Position numbers and translations under genes: made by a program. A DNA stretch of 64,000 bases from contig NZ_LQPC01000039.1 of the NCBI RefSeq assembly GCF_002101705.1, positions 1 to 64,000 on the forward strand, given 5' to 3'. The notes beneath the pieces are model-generated. The model saw only the letters and a program-made list of their open reading frames with translations. It made no database searches and was not told the origin of the DNA. Each line of letters begins with the position of its first letter. The first letter of the stretch is position 1. The DNA is from Mycolicibacterium iranicum (GTDB taxonomy: Bacteria > Actinomycetota > Actinomycetes > Mycobacteriales > Mycobacteriaceae). Shown here piece by piece: positions 52,858 to 61,321 of this stretch.

Positions 52858-55326
52858 ATGTCCGGGGGGAAGACCGTCATTGAGCTGCGCGTACACGGGG
52901 TCTCCGGTACGCCGCCAGAAGCGATGCTGGGATGTCCGAAAGAGTTTCTCGAACAAGTTGCCGGCGATGACGACGCCGGGTTCTTCCGAAGGCCCGACTG
53001 GGTGGATCGGGCCGCGATGCCGCCGGACGAGAAGAAATGGTGGCGCCGGATGGAGGCGTACTCCTGGGGTGGGTTGACGTCCCGTAAGGCGACCCGCGCG
53101 GTGTGGCTGCTCTTCCTGCCCTTCAGCCTCATCAACCTTGCGCACTGGATGCTGCCGATCGCCGCGCGGCCTCGCGCGGCCGGCTGGGCCGTCAGACTTC
53201 TGAGGTTGCTCGCCCTGTCGTTCACCTTGACCTTGCTCGCGGCGATGGCCGCAGCCGTCCTCGACATCATCGTCTGGCAGTGCACGAGCATCGACTACTG
53301 CAACGCCGGGTGGGGACCGCTGGCGCTGCTGTCGTCATGGCCAATGGGAGTCCGGCTTGCGATCGGCGCCGTTCCCCTGGTGATGGTGATCGTGGCGTTG
53401 TGGCGGCTCGGGCGGGAGGAGGCAACAATCCCCCCGGATCCGGTGCTGACCGGAGCCGCGGTCCAGGGTCCCGATCGCGTACTGCTCGACAACACCGCTT
53501 CACCACCTGAAGCAGTTGTCAGTGAGAAGGATCCCTCGCCGCTGACGAAGTCCACGTTCTGGAATCGCGACGATTCGGTGGGGTGCATGCGCGCATGCCA
53601 TGTCACCGCGTGGACGGCAAGTCTCGGCGCGTTGGTGCTCGCGGCGCCGGTGAGCGACAGCCGCGGAGAATCGGCAGACACGGTCGACTGCGCACTTCTC
53701 ATTGTGAATCTTGTGCTGCTGGCGCTGTCGGTGCTGGCGACAGCGTCGACCACCATGACGGGGCGGGGAGGCACGTGTGCGTCGGCGCGGATTCGCCGTG
53801 GTCTGCACGTGATGCGCTGGTGGGCCCTGGTAGTTCTCGCGATGTCCTTGGTGTGGGTTGCGGCGTCGTACCGACCGCCGAAGCAGGAACCGCCGTCGTT
53901 CCTTCCTGGCCTTCAATCCTTTGTCAGTTGGCTGACCGCCGCACAGGCGCTGATGTTGCTCCTGGTGCTGGTCTGCCTTATCTGGTCGAAGGCCCGTCTG
54001 GGCGCAACAGACGGTTACGAGCCGACGCTCAAGGGCTACACGGCGTGGTTCGTGGCGCTGTTGGGCTGGCTCATCGGCATAGGTTTCAGCGCGGCGGTCG
54101 GTCTCTGGACGGCCCAAACCTTCGGCACCTGGGTCTCTTCCGTCGAAGAGGCGACAGCGATGAAGACGAATCGGCAGGCGGAGTTGAACGGGGCGGACGT
54201 CGCGGACAGCGTGCGTGCCGTCAGTGCACCGGCACCCCTGATAGTGCCGCCGGTGTATGTATGGACTGCGGTAGCCGCCCTCGTGGTCGTAGTCGTCGCA
54301 TTCGTGGCCGCATTCTGCGTGTATCGGCGAGCGCTCGGTCAACGCGCCGTCGACCGCACGGACAAGCTGGCTTCGTCGGGCCGAGACATCGAGACCAACG
54401 CCGCTGCAGCGGTGCTCAAGAAGATCCGACGAAGCCGACAACTTGCCACGTTGACCGACCGTGGAATCAATCTCGCCGCCTTGCTGGCCCTGGTTGCGGC
54501 CGCGCTCGGGCTTGCCGCCATCGTGCTGCTGTATCTGGTAACTGCGCCCGCGGTCAACACGTTTGTGCGAGATCGCTTGGGAGGCATATCTGTAACCGCC
54601 ACCGTGGCAATCATTTCGGGCTTCGTGGGTCTGGTCGTGCTGGCCGCTCGCAATAGGAACACGCGACGCACCGTGGCGATCCTGTGGGATGTCATCACAT
54701 TTTGGCCCCGCGCCAACCACCCGCTCACCCCACCGTCCTACGGCGGCAGGACAGTCTTCGACTTGCGACTCCGGATGCGGGTGCTCAGGGAGTCGGAGGA
54801 ATCGGCCGAGGTCATTCTGGTGGCGCACAGCCAGGGCACCGTCATCGCGGCGGCGACAATGATGCAGGCCACCGAGTCTTGGGAACGCTATCCTCTCTTG
54901 ACTTTCGGCTCCCCGTTGCGGCGCCTCTACGCGCGCAACTTCCCGGCGTACTTCAACAGCTGCGCACTGGAAAACATCAGGAAGTCACCCGAGGAGCGGA
55001 CTCCGCGGTGGATGAACCTGTGGGCGTTGACCGATCCGATCGGCAGCTGGGTCTTCGATCAGTCAACCGTGTATCTCGGGGGCGATCCGGAGCCCAAACC
55101 GATGGTCGACATGATCGCCGACGTGGATTGCCGCATTTTCGATGTGATGCAGTTGGTTCCGCGAGCAGGTCTTTATGATGTGTCGAGTACTGCTGCCATA
55201 TGCGGACATTCGGGCTTCTGGAATCGCGGCGAATACATCAAGGCAGTATGCGCGTTGCAGACGCTCGTGGTCGGCGAAGAAGGTGTGCTCGACATGACCT
55301 CCATGGCGAGATCCGATCAAATGTAG
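52858..55326 (+). CDS. Membrane protein with a split alpha/beta-hydrolase fold
   Basis: The 822-aa protein begins with IELRVHGVSGTPPE (residues 8-21), like the first strand and oxyanion HG of a lipase. It then has about ten membrane helices between residues 80 and 600 and resumes a hydrolase core with VILVAHSQGTV (Ser658), LTFGSPL, TDPIG (Asp726) and CGHSGFW (His784). That gives a plausible Ser-Asp-His triad. Similar HGVSGTPPE proteins occur in Actinobacteria without assigned function. It diverges from the 618-aa gene over 131 bp. Confidence 0.78.
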   Translation: MSGGKTVIELRVHGVSGTPPEAMLGCPKEFLEQVAGDDDAGFFRRPDWVDRAAMPPDEKKWWRRMEAYSWGGLTSRKATRAVWLLFLPFSLINLAHWMLPIAARPRAAGWAVRLLRLLALSFTLTLLAAMAAAVLDIIVWQCTSIDYCNAGWGPLALLSSWPMGVRLAIGAVPLVMVIVALWRLGREEATIPPDPVLTGAAVQGPDRVLLDNTASPPEAVVSEKDPSPLTKSTFWNRDDSVGCMRACHVTAWTASLGALVLAAPVSDSRGESADTVDCALLIVNLVLLALSVLATASTTMTGRGGTCASARIRRGLHVMRWWALVVLAMSLVWVAASYRPPKQEPPSFLPGLQSFVSWLTAAQALMLLLVLVCLIWSKARLGATDGYEPTLKGYTAWFVALLGWLIGIGFSAAVGLWTAQTFGTWVSSVEEATAMKTNRQAELNGADVADSVRAVSAPAPLIVPPVYVWTAVAALVVVVVAFVAAFCVYRRALGQRAVDRTDKLASSGRDIETNAAAAVLKKIRRSRQLATLTDRGINLAALLALVAAALGLAAIVLLYLVTAPAVNTFVRDRLGGISVTATVAIISGFVGLVVLAARNRNTRRTVAILWDVITFWPRANHPLTPPSYGGRTVFDLRLRMRVLRESEESAEVILVAHSQGTVIAAATMMQATESWERYPLLTFGSPLRRLYARNFPAYFNSCALENIRKSPEERTPRWMNLWALTDPIGSWVFDQSTVYLGGDPEPKPMVDMIADVDCRIFDVMQLVPRAGLYDVSSTAAICGHSGFWNRGEYIKAVCALQTLVVGEEGVLDMTSMARSDQM

Positions 55327-55328
55327 CC

Positions 55329-56711
55329 TTACTTCCGCGGTGGACGAAGAACTTTCATCGCCATCTGCATGATCGGGGACGGAATGCGGTCCTTCATCGT
55401 CAGCGCCGAGGCGCCCACCTGCGTCCGTATCGGGGTACCGCGGCCGAAAGTGCGGTTGAGCGGACCCCCGCTCGGTTCCAGATCGACGTGCAATGGCGGT
55501 CTGCCGTCGGCGGCGCCGAGTGCGTTGGAGATGACCATTCGCTGAATCTCGCTGGTGCCCTCGAAGATGGTGTACAGCTTGGCATCTCGATACCACTTCT
55601 CCACGGGGTGGTCTTTGACGTACCCGTAGCCGCCCATGGTCTGGATGGCGCGCTCGGTGGCCTTCACGGCGAGCTCGCTGGCCGCCAGCTTCGACATCGA
55701 CCCCTCGCCCCGTTCGAACGGCACGCCCGTGGCAGCCATCCAGGACGCCCGCCAGGTGAGCAGCCGCGCGGCATCCAGGGCTGTGGCGATATCGGCGAGC
55801 GGGAACGCGATGCCCTGGTTGTCGATGATCGGCGCCCCGAACGCCTCACGCCGGTTGGCGTACTCCGTCACGTACTCCAAGGCGGCCCTGGTGATCCCGA
55901 GCGCCTGCGCGGCAACCATCGGCCGGGTCTGCTCGAACGTACCCAGCGTCGCAGAGCCCGAGTGCTTTCCGCCCTCGACCGCTTCGCGAGCGCGAGCCAA
56001 CTTGTGGTCGAGCTTCTCCTGTCCGCCCAGAAGGTGATCGCCCGGCACCCGGACGGAGTTGAACTTCAACTCCGCGGTGTGGGAGGCGCGGCAGCCGAGC
56101 TTGTCCAGCTTTCGCACCATGTCGAGACCAGGTGTGCCGCCGGGCACGATGAACAGGGCCTGCCCCTTGTGTCCGAGCTCCTGATCGACGACGGCATTGA
56201 CGACGTGGACATTGGCGATACCGCCGTTGCCGATCCACATCTTGTGGCCGTCGATGATCCAGTCATCACCGTCGCGGCGGGCAGTGGTTCGCAGATTTCG
56301 GACGTCACTGCCGCCCTCGGGCTCCGAGATCGCCAGCGCCGCCAGCTTGAGATCGCCCGGCGTGCCGAAACACTCCGGCGCCCACTGCAGCATCTGCTCC
56401 GGAGATGCGGCCTGGCCGATCGCCGACAGCGCGAGAGCGGGCATGACCACAGCGAGCCCGATGCCTGCACACCCCCAGAACAGCTCTTCCATGAACATCG
56501 GCAGCGACAGGCCAGTCGGGTCGCCGATGAGATCGCGATAGAACAGCGGGCTGTAGAAGCCTCTCGTGGCCGCCTCCTCCAATACCGGCCACGGGAACTC
56601 CTGGCGCTGGTCGTAGTCGGCGGCGACGGGCCGGACGACCTGTTCGGCGAACTCGTGCGCGCGCCGTGCGAGGTCGTGCTGGGCAGCTGTGGGGGTGATG
56701 TCGAAGGTCAT
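55329..56711 (-). CDS. Acyl-CoA dehydrogenase (FadE family)
   Basis: The 460-aa flavoprotein has the acyl-CoA dehydrogenase layout: helical N-domain, a middle beta domain with AISEPEGGSDVRNL and KMWIGNGG, and a C-domain with QTMGGYGYVKDHPVEKWYRDAKLYTIFEGTS motifs split over the last third. It would oxidise a fatty or branched acyl-CoA using FAD. ATG 56711 has GGGAG seven bases upstream and is preferred over one eight codons earlier. The stop is two bases from that of the hydrolase gene. Confidence 0.92.
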   Translation of the reverse strand: MTFDITPTAAQHDLARRAHEFAEQVVRPVAADYDQRQEFPWPVLEEAATRGFYSPLFYRDLIGDPTGLSLPMFMEELFWGCAGIGLAVVMPALALSAIGQAASPEQMLQWAPECFGTPGDLKLAALAISEPEGGSDVRNLRTTARRDGDDWIIDGHKMWIGNGGIANVHVVNAVVDQELGHKGQALFIVPGGTPGLDMVRKLDKLGCRASHTAELKFNSVRVPGDHLLGGQEKLDHKLARAREAVEGGKHSGSATLGTFEQTRPMVAAQALGITRAALEYVTEYANRREAFGAPIIDNQGIAFPLADIATALDAARLLTWRASWMAATGVPFERGEGSMSKLAASELAVKATERAIQTMGGYGYVKDHPVEKWYRDAKLYTIFEGTSEIQRMVISNALGAADGRPPLHVDLEPSGGPLNRTFGRGTPIRTQVGASALTMKDRIPSPIMQMAMKVLRPPRK

Positions 56712-56794
56712 GAAGAACTCCCGGTTTGAGTGCACACCTGTTCACTGGTACCCAGTTCGCCACGGCGGGAATCGGCCAGTTCTACCGTGGTGGG

Positions 56795-57316
56795 ATGCGG
56801 ATCTCACGGCTTCGCCAACGGGACGGCACGACATGTGGGCCGGCCGTCGCCGTCATGGCGGCCGCGCTCCTGCACCCCGGCTTTCGGCCCGTGCTCGCAG
56901 GTCAGGGCCGGTTCTCGGACGAGCAGGTACGGGTGCATGCGTCGATCAACCTGCTGTGGCCTCGTCGGTTGGGGACGACGCCGCCGGCGATGTCGCGGGC
57001 GATCACGGTTCTCTCCCGAGGCTCCCGCTACCGGTGGCGGCTGTGGTGGGGCAGGCGCGACGGGCTGGCCGACGTGCTCGATGCGCTCGACGCGGGGCGG
57101 CCGGTGGCGATGCTCGTCGGCCGCGTGATTCCGAGACACTGGGTGCTGCTCGTCGGCGTCGCGGGCGAGATGCTCGAGTGCTACGAGCCGTCGTCCGGAG
57201 AGTTCCGCGTGGTCGACCTCGACGCCGTGCGGTTCGGGCGTCTGAAGAATGTGGGCTATCCGCGCCCCTTCGCGTTCGTGTTGCCCAGGTTCTCGACCCG
57301 TTCGGCGACGGCCTGA
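56795..57316 (+). CDS. Papain-fold (C39-like) protein, possible peptidase
   Basis: The 173-aa protein has RQRDGTTCGPAVAVMAA near residues 7-23, matching the Gln...Cys active-site layout of C39-like peptidases, and RHWVLLVGVAGEMLECYEPSSG near 113-135 with the His and a possible Asp/Asn-type third residue. No signal or membrane segment is clear. ATG 56795 was chosen because the upstream GTG at 56726 would run into the fadE promoter. Hydrolytic activity is inferred from motifs. Confidence 0.6.
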   Translation: MRISRLRQRDGTTCGPAVAVMAAALLHPGFRPVLAGQGRFSDEQVRVHASINLLWPRRLGTTPPAMSRAITVLSRGSRYRWRLWWGRRDGLADVLDALDAGRPVAMLVGRVIPRHWVLLVGVAGEMLECYEPSSGEFRVVDLDAVRFGRLKNVGYPRPFAFVLPRFSTRSATA

Positions 57317-57324
57317 TCGCCCAT

Positions 57325-57621
57325 CTACCCGGCGCTGGCCTCGGCGATCCGACGTTGCGCCTCGCCGACCGAGATGCGTAGGCGCCGGGCGAGCACATCG
57401 GCCCACGGTGCCCCGGCGAACTCGACGGGCGGAGGAGCGGCAACCATCTGACCGAGTAGTCGCTTCTGCAGTACGGACAGCTGCTTCGTCACGGCGTCCA
57501 GCCGCACCAAGAGTGCACGCTGATCGGCAGGTTGCAGCGACTGAAACGGGAGGGCGGCCAGCGCCCGGTGTGCGCGGTCTACGGCGTCGAGCGCGGACAT
57601 CACTTCTTTCTTCGAACTCAT
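57325..57621 (-). pseudogene. Truncated DUF222 (13E12-family) N-terminal fragment
   Basis: The 98-aa frame has an N-terminal helix pair (ALDAVDRAHRALAALP) and ends with DVLARRLRISVGEAQRRIAEA, the characteristic start of DUF222, but stops right there at TAG 57325. In full proteins this element is followed by some 300 residues and an HNH nuclease. The gene is thus a remnant, or a stand-alone N-domain. It converges on the papain-fold gene. Confidence 0.6.
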
Positions 57622-57668
57622 GTTCGACAGAGTATGGGCGGGGTCCGACACGTCGATACGCTGGCGAC

Positions 57669-58124
57669 ATGGCCAGAAAACTCGCCACAGCCGATACCGT
57701 CACGCTGTCCGAACTCCTCGACTTCGTCCGGCCTCGGCACCGGATGGTGCTCACCACATTCCGCTCGGACGGGTCTCTGCAGAGCTCACCGGTCAGCGGC
57801 GGCGTCGACGCGCAGGGGCGGATCGTCGTCGCGAGCTACCCCCAACGCGCCAAGTCTGCGAACATCCGCCGCAGGCCTCGCGCGAGCGTTGTCGTGTTGT
57901 CCGACGAGTTCGACGGTCCCTATGTGCAGATCGACGGGCCCGCGGAAGTTGTCGAGCTTCCCGAGGCGGTCGAACCGCTCGTCGATTACTTCCGGTCCAT
58001 CGCAGGTGAGCATCCGGACTGGGACGAGTATCGGCGGGCGATGCGGGACCAAGGGAAGTGCCTGATCAGGCTCAGTCCGCAGCGGTGGGGCCCGGTCGCG
58101 ACGGGAGGCTTTCCGCCCTCGTAA
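57669..58124 (+). CDS. PPOX-class F420-dependent protein
   Basis: The 151-aa protein has a split-barrel of the TIGR03618-like F420 group: RHRMVLTTFRSDGSLQSSPVS near residues 23-43, RIVVASYPQRAKSANIRRRP and a late CLIRLSPQRWGP. ATG 57669 was chosen as the family-like start. It lies between the DUF222 remnant (divergent) and the regulated cluster. The substrate is unknown; some relatives reduce biliverdin or fatty acids. Confidence 0.82.
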   Translation: MARKLATADTVTLSELLDFVRPRHRMVLTTFRSDGSLQSSPVSGGVDAQGRIVVASYPQRAKSANIRRRPRASVVVLSDEFDGPYVQIDGPAEVVELPEAVEPLVDYFRSIAGEHPDWDEYRRAMRDQGKCLIRLSPQRWGPVATGGFPPS

Positions 58125-58193
58125 CGGGGCCACGGCCGGGAGGCTGAACAGGACGCCCCGCGTCGTCTGTGATAGTCAGAGCTAGCAGACACA

Positions 58194-58222
58194 TTGCGTC
58201 AGCTAGCACGTCAAACTATAGT
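58194..58222 (+). promoter_or_regulatory. SigA-type promoter of the glycosyltransferase operon
   Basis: TTGCGT (58194-58199) and TATAGT (58217-58222) are separated by exactly 17 bp, a consensus-like housekeeping promoter. The predicted transcript start near 58229 falls inside the adjoining GGACA-N2-TGTCC palindrome, so a repressor bound there would block initiation. Confidence 0.65.
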
Positions 58223-58238
58223 CTGGACACATGTCCAG
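58223..58238. promoter_or_regulatory. Putative TetR operator CTGGACA-CA-TGTCCAG
   Basis: A perfect 7-bp inverted repeat with a 2-bp centre starts directly after the -10 element. Its core GGACA-N2-TGTCC recurs at 62054-62067 over the start of a TetR gene 3.8 kb away, which suggests both are sites of that repressor. Confidence 0.65.
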
Positions 58239-58309
58239 GAGGGTTCGGATTTCTTGCTGCACACAATTCGGCCAGCTCAGGGCCGCTCTCCGGGATCTGT
58301 GAGCTGAGT

Positions 58310-59545
58310 ATGCGCATCGCCTTGCTGTCGTATCGAAGCAAGACCCACTGCGGTGGCCAGGGGGTCTACGTTCGGCATCTGAGCCGCGGACTCGTCGAGC
58401 TTGGTCACGACGTCGAGGTCTTCTCCGGTCCGCCCTACCCCGAGATTCTGGATCCCCGGGTGCGTCTGACGGAGGTGCCCAGTCTCGACCTCTACCGAGA
58501 GCCGGACCCCTTCCGCATCCCGCGGCCGAGCGAGATCAAGACGAGCATCGATCTCGAAGAACTGCTGACCACCTGGACGGCGGGCTTCCCCGAGCCGAAG
58601 ACGTTCAGCATGCGCGCCGCGCGGCTGCTCGCCGCTCGCCGCGACGAGTTCGACGTCGTGCACGACAACCAGTGCCTGGGCACGGGCCTGCTGGAGATCG
58701 CGGCGTCGGGCATGCCCGTGGTGGCCACCGTGCATCATCCGATCACCAGGGACCGGGTGCTCGAGGTGGCCGCGGCCAAGTGGTGGCGCAAACCGCTGGT
58801 GCGCCGTTGGTACGGGTTTGCTGAGATGCAGAAGGAAGTCGCGCGCCAGATTCCCGAACTGGTGACCGTATCGTCCACCTCGGCGGCGGACATCGCCGAT
58901 GATTTCGCCGTCAACCCCGACCAGCTGCACGTCGTGCCCCTGGGTGTGGACACCGAGTTGTTCCAGCCTTCCGAGCAGCGGGTGCGCAACCGCATCATCG
59001 CGATCGCCAGCGCCGATGTACCACTCAAGGGTGTGAGCCACCTGCTGCACGCCGTCGCGCGCCTGCGCGTCGAGCGTGATCTGGAACTGCAGCTCGTGGC
59101 GAAGCTCGAACCCAACGGGCCGACAGAGAAACTGATCGCCGAGCTCGGGATCTCCGACATCGTGCACAGCTCGAGCGGGCTGTCCGACTCGGAGCTGGCC
59201 GAGCTGCTGTCGTCGGCCGAAGTCGCCTGCATCCCTTCGCTGTACGAAGGTTTCTCGCTGCCCGCGGTGGAAGCGATGGCCAGCGGCACGCCGATCGTGG
59301 CGAGCCGGGCCGGTGCGCTGCCCGAGGTCGTCGGAGCCGACGGTGAGTGTGCCCGGCTGGTCAAACCGGCCGACGTGGCCGAGCTGACCGCGGTGCTCGG
59401 CGAACTGCTGGATTCCCCAAGGGAATTGCGCAGACTCGGTGACAACGGCAGGCGCCGCGCACTCGAGGTGTTCAGTTGGGAATCTGTAGCCGCGCAGACC
59501 GTCGCGGTGTACGAGAGGGCCTGTGAGAGGGTCGCGACATGCTGA
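58310..59545 (+). CDS. Family-4-type (GT-B) glycosyltransferase
   Basis: The 411-aa protein starts MRIALLSYRSKTHCGGQGVYV, has the N-lobe HDNQCLG and VHHPITRD, and a C-lobe with IPSLYEGFSLPAVEAMASGTPIV near 306-326, the EX7E region of GT4 enzymes. It would add a sugar from a nucleotide donor to an unknown acceptor. The frame is open 47 codons upstream to 58169 but that part overlies the promoter and operator. The gene overlaps the methyltransferase start by 7 bp. Confidence 0.9.
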   Translation: MRIALLSYRSKTHCGGQGVYVRHLSRGLVELGHDVEVFSGPPYPEILDPRVRLTEVPSLDLYREPDPFRIPRPSEIKTSIDLEELLTTWTAGFPEPKTFSMRAARLLAARRDEFDVVHDNQCLGTGLLEIAASGMPVVATVHHPITRDRVLEVAAAKWWRKPLVRRWYGFAEMQKEVARQIPELVTVSSTSAADIADDFAVNPDQLHVVPLGVDTELFQPSEQRVRNRIIAIASADVPLKGVSHLLHAVARLRVERDLELQLVAKLEPNGPTEKLIAELGISDIVHSSSGLSDSELAELLSSAEVACIPSLYEGFSLPAVEAMASGTPIVASRAGALPEVVGADGECARLVKPADVAELTAVLGELLDSPRELRRLGDNGRRRALEVFSWESVAAQTVAVYERACERVATC

Positions 59546-60264
59546 CCGTGGACTATGACCTGCTCGGCGTCGGCGCCGGGACGAAGGTGATCGACGTCGG
59601 ATGCGGCGCCGGACGCCATACCTTCGAGGCATTCCGGCGGGGCGCCGACGTCATCGGATTCGACCAGAATGTCTCGGATCTCAACGATGTCGATGAGATC
59701 CTGCAGGCGATGAAGGAACAGGGTGAGGCGCCCGCGTCGGCCAAGGGTGAGGCCGTCAAAGGCGACGCCCTCGACCTCCCGTACGCCGACGGCACGTTCG
59801 ACTGCGTCATCGCCTCGGAGATTCTGGAGCACATTCCCGCCGACGAGAAGGCCATCTCCGAGCTCGTCCGTGTTCTCAAACCTGGTGGCGCGCTGGCGAT
59901 CACCGTGCCCCGGTGGCTGCCCGAGAAGATCTGCTGGGTGCTCTCCGACGAGTATCACGCCAACGAGGGTGGCCATATCCGCATCTACCGGGCCGATGAA
60001 CTGCGCGACAAGGTGCTGGCGCACGGCTTGACCCTGACGCACACCCACCACGCCCACGCCCTGCACTCGCCGTTCTGGTGGCTCAAATGTGCTGTGGGAA
60101 CGGAGAAGAACAACCACCCGGCGGTGACCGCCTACCACAAGCTGCTGGTGTGGGACATGATGAGTCGGCCGTGGCTGACGCGCACCGCAGAAGCTGCGCT
60201 CAACCCGCTGATCGGCAAGAGCGTCGCGCTCTACTTCAGAAAGCCGCCCACTGCTGATGCATGA
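59539..60264 (+). CDS. Class I SAM-dependent methyltransferase
   Basis: The 241-aa protein has motif I VIDVGCGAGRH near residues 18-28, an acidic end of strand 2 (GFD) and motif for the Methyltransf_11 group (GDALDLPYADGTFD, then LEHIP). A C-terminal helical and aromatic part (HSPFWWLK) may bind the acceptor. It sits between the glycosyltransferase and the toroid-fold gene, overlapping both by 7-8 bp, so all three should act on one product. Confidence 0.9.
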   Translation: MLTVDYDLLGVGAGTKVIDVGCGAGRHTFEAFRRGADVIGFDQNVSDLNDVDEILQAMKEQGEAPASAKGEAVKGDALDLPYADGTFDCVIASEILEHIPADEKAISELVRVLKPGGALAITVPRWLPEKICWVLSDEYHANEGGHIRIYRADELRDKVLAHGLTLTHTHHAHALHSPFWWLKCAVGTEKNNHPAVTAYHKLLVWDMMSRPWLTRTAEAALNPLIGKSVALYFRKPPTADA

Positions 60265-61321
60265 CATTCCCGGCGTGCCGGGCGTGTTCACGCCGGCGCA
60301 ATGCCGGCAGACAGCCGAATCCATTGCCGCGACCCAGGAGTCCAGCGGCGCGATTCCGTGGTCGGTGGGCGGACATACGGATCCGTGGGACCACGTCGAG
60401 AGTGCCATGGCGCTGACCGCGGCGGGTTTCATCGAACCGGCCCGCGCCGCGTTCGAGTGGTCGCGCACGACGCAGCGCCCGGACGGTACCTGGCCGATCC
60501 AGCTGCGGGACGGCGTCGTCGAGGACGCCAACAGTGACACCAATTTCTGCGCCTACATCGCAACCGGCGTCTGGCACCATGTCCTCGTCACCGGCGACCG
60601 CGGCTTCGCGCTGACCATGTGGCCGGTGGTGGCCAAGGCGATCGACTTCGTTCTCGAATTGCAGTCCAGCACAGGCGAAATCGCATGGGCGCGCGGTGCG
60701 GGTGGGGACGCCGACGAGGCGCTGCTGACGGGGTGCGCGAGCATCCACCACAGCATCCGGTGCGCACTCGCGCTGGCCGACTACGTCGACGACCCCCGGC
60801 CCGAATGGGAGGTCGCGGTAGGCAGGCTCGGACACGCGATCGCCCACCACCCCGATGCGTTCGTCACCAAGGACCGGTGGGCGATGGAGTGGTACTACCC
60901 GATTCTGGGCGGCGCACTGCGCGGGTCCAGGGCGCACGCACGCATCGACGAGCGCTGGGACGATTTCGTGGTTCCCGGCCTGGGGATTCGGTGCGTGGAC
61001 GACCGCCCGTGGGTCACCGGAGCCGAAACCTGTGAATTGGTCATGGCTTTGGAGGCGCTGGGGCAGCGGTCACGGGCCCACGAACAGTTCGCGGCCATGC
61101 ACCACCTTCGCGAGGAAGACGGGTCCTACTGGACCGGCCTGGTCTACGACGACGGCAAGCGCTGGCCCGTCGAGCGCACCACGTGGACGGGCGGAGCAGT
61201 CATCCTGGCCGCCGATGCCCTGTCGGGAACCACTCCGGGAAGTGGCATCTTCCGAGGGTCGGAGCTGCCGAGAGGCCTTGAGGGCGAATACGATTGCGAG
61301 TGCGCGACCAGCGACCGCTAG
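60257..61321 (+). CDS. Prenyltransferase / (alpha/alpha)-toroid protein
   Basis: The 354-aa protein is built of helical repeats with QRPDGTWP, GVWHHVLVTGD, WARGAGGDADEALLTG and REEDGSYWTG elements, the wording of squalene/hopene-cyclase-like or glycoside-hydrolase toroids. Similar genes are often labelled prenyltransferase without biochemical support. There is no DXDD cyclase motif in the visible sequence. It overlaps the methyltransferase start by 8 bp and meets the second methyltransferase tail-to-tail. Confidence 0.72.
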   Translation: MHDIPGVPGVFTPAQCRQTAESIAATQESSGAIPWSVGGHTDPWDHVESAMALTAAGFIEPARAAFEWSRTTQRPDGTWPIQLRDGVVEDANSDTNFCAYIATGVWHHVLVTGDRGFALTMWPVVAKAIDFVLELQSSTGEIAWARGAGGDADEALLTGCASIHHSIRCALALADYVDDPRPEWEVAVGRLGHAIAHHPDAFVTKDRWAMEWYYPILGGALRGSRAHARIDERWDDFVVPGLGIRCVDDRPWVTGAETCELVMALEALGQRSRAHEQFAAMHHLREEDGSYWTGLVYDDGKRWPVERTTWTGGAVILAADALSGTTPGSGIFRGSELPRGLEGEYDCECATSDR

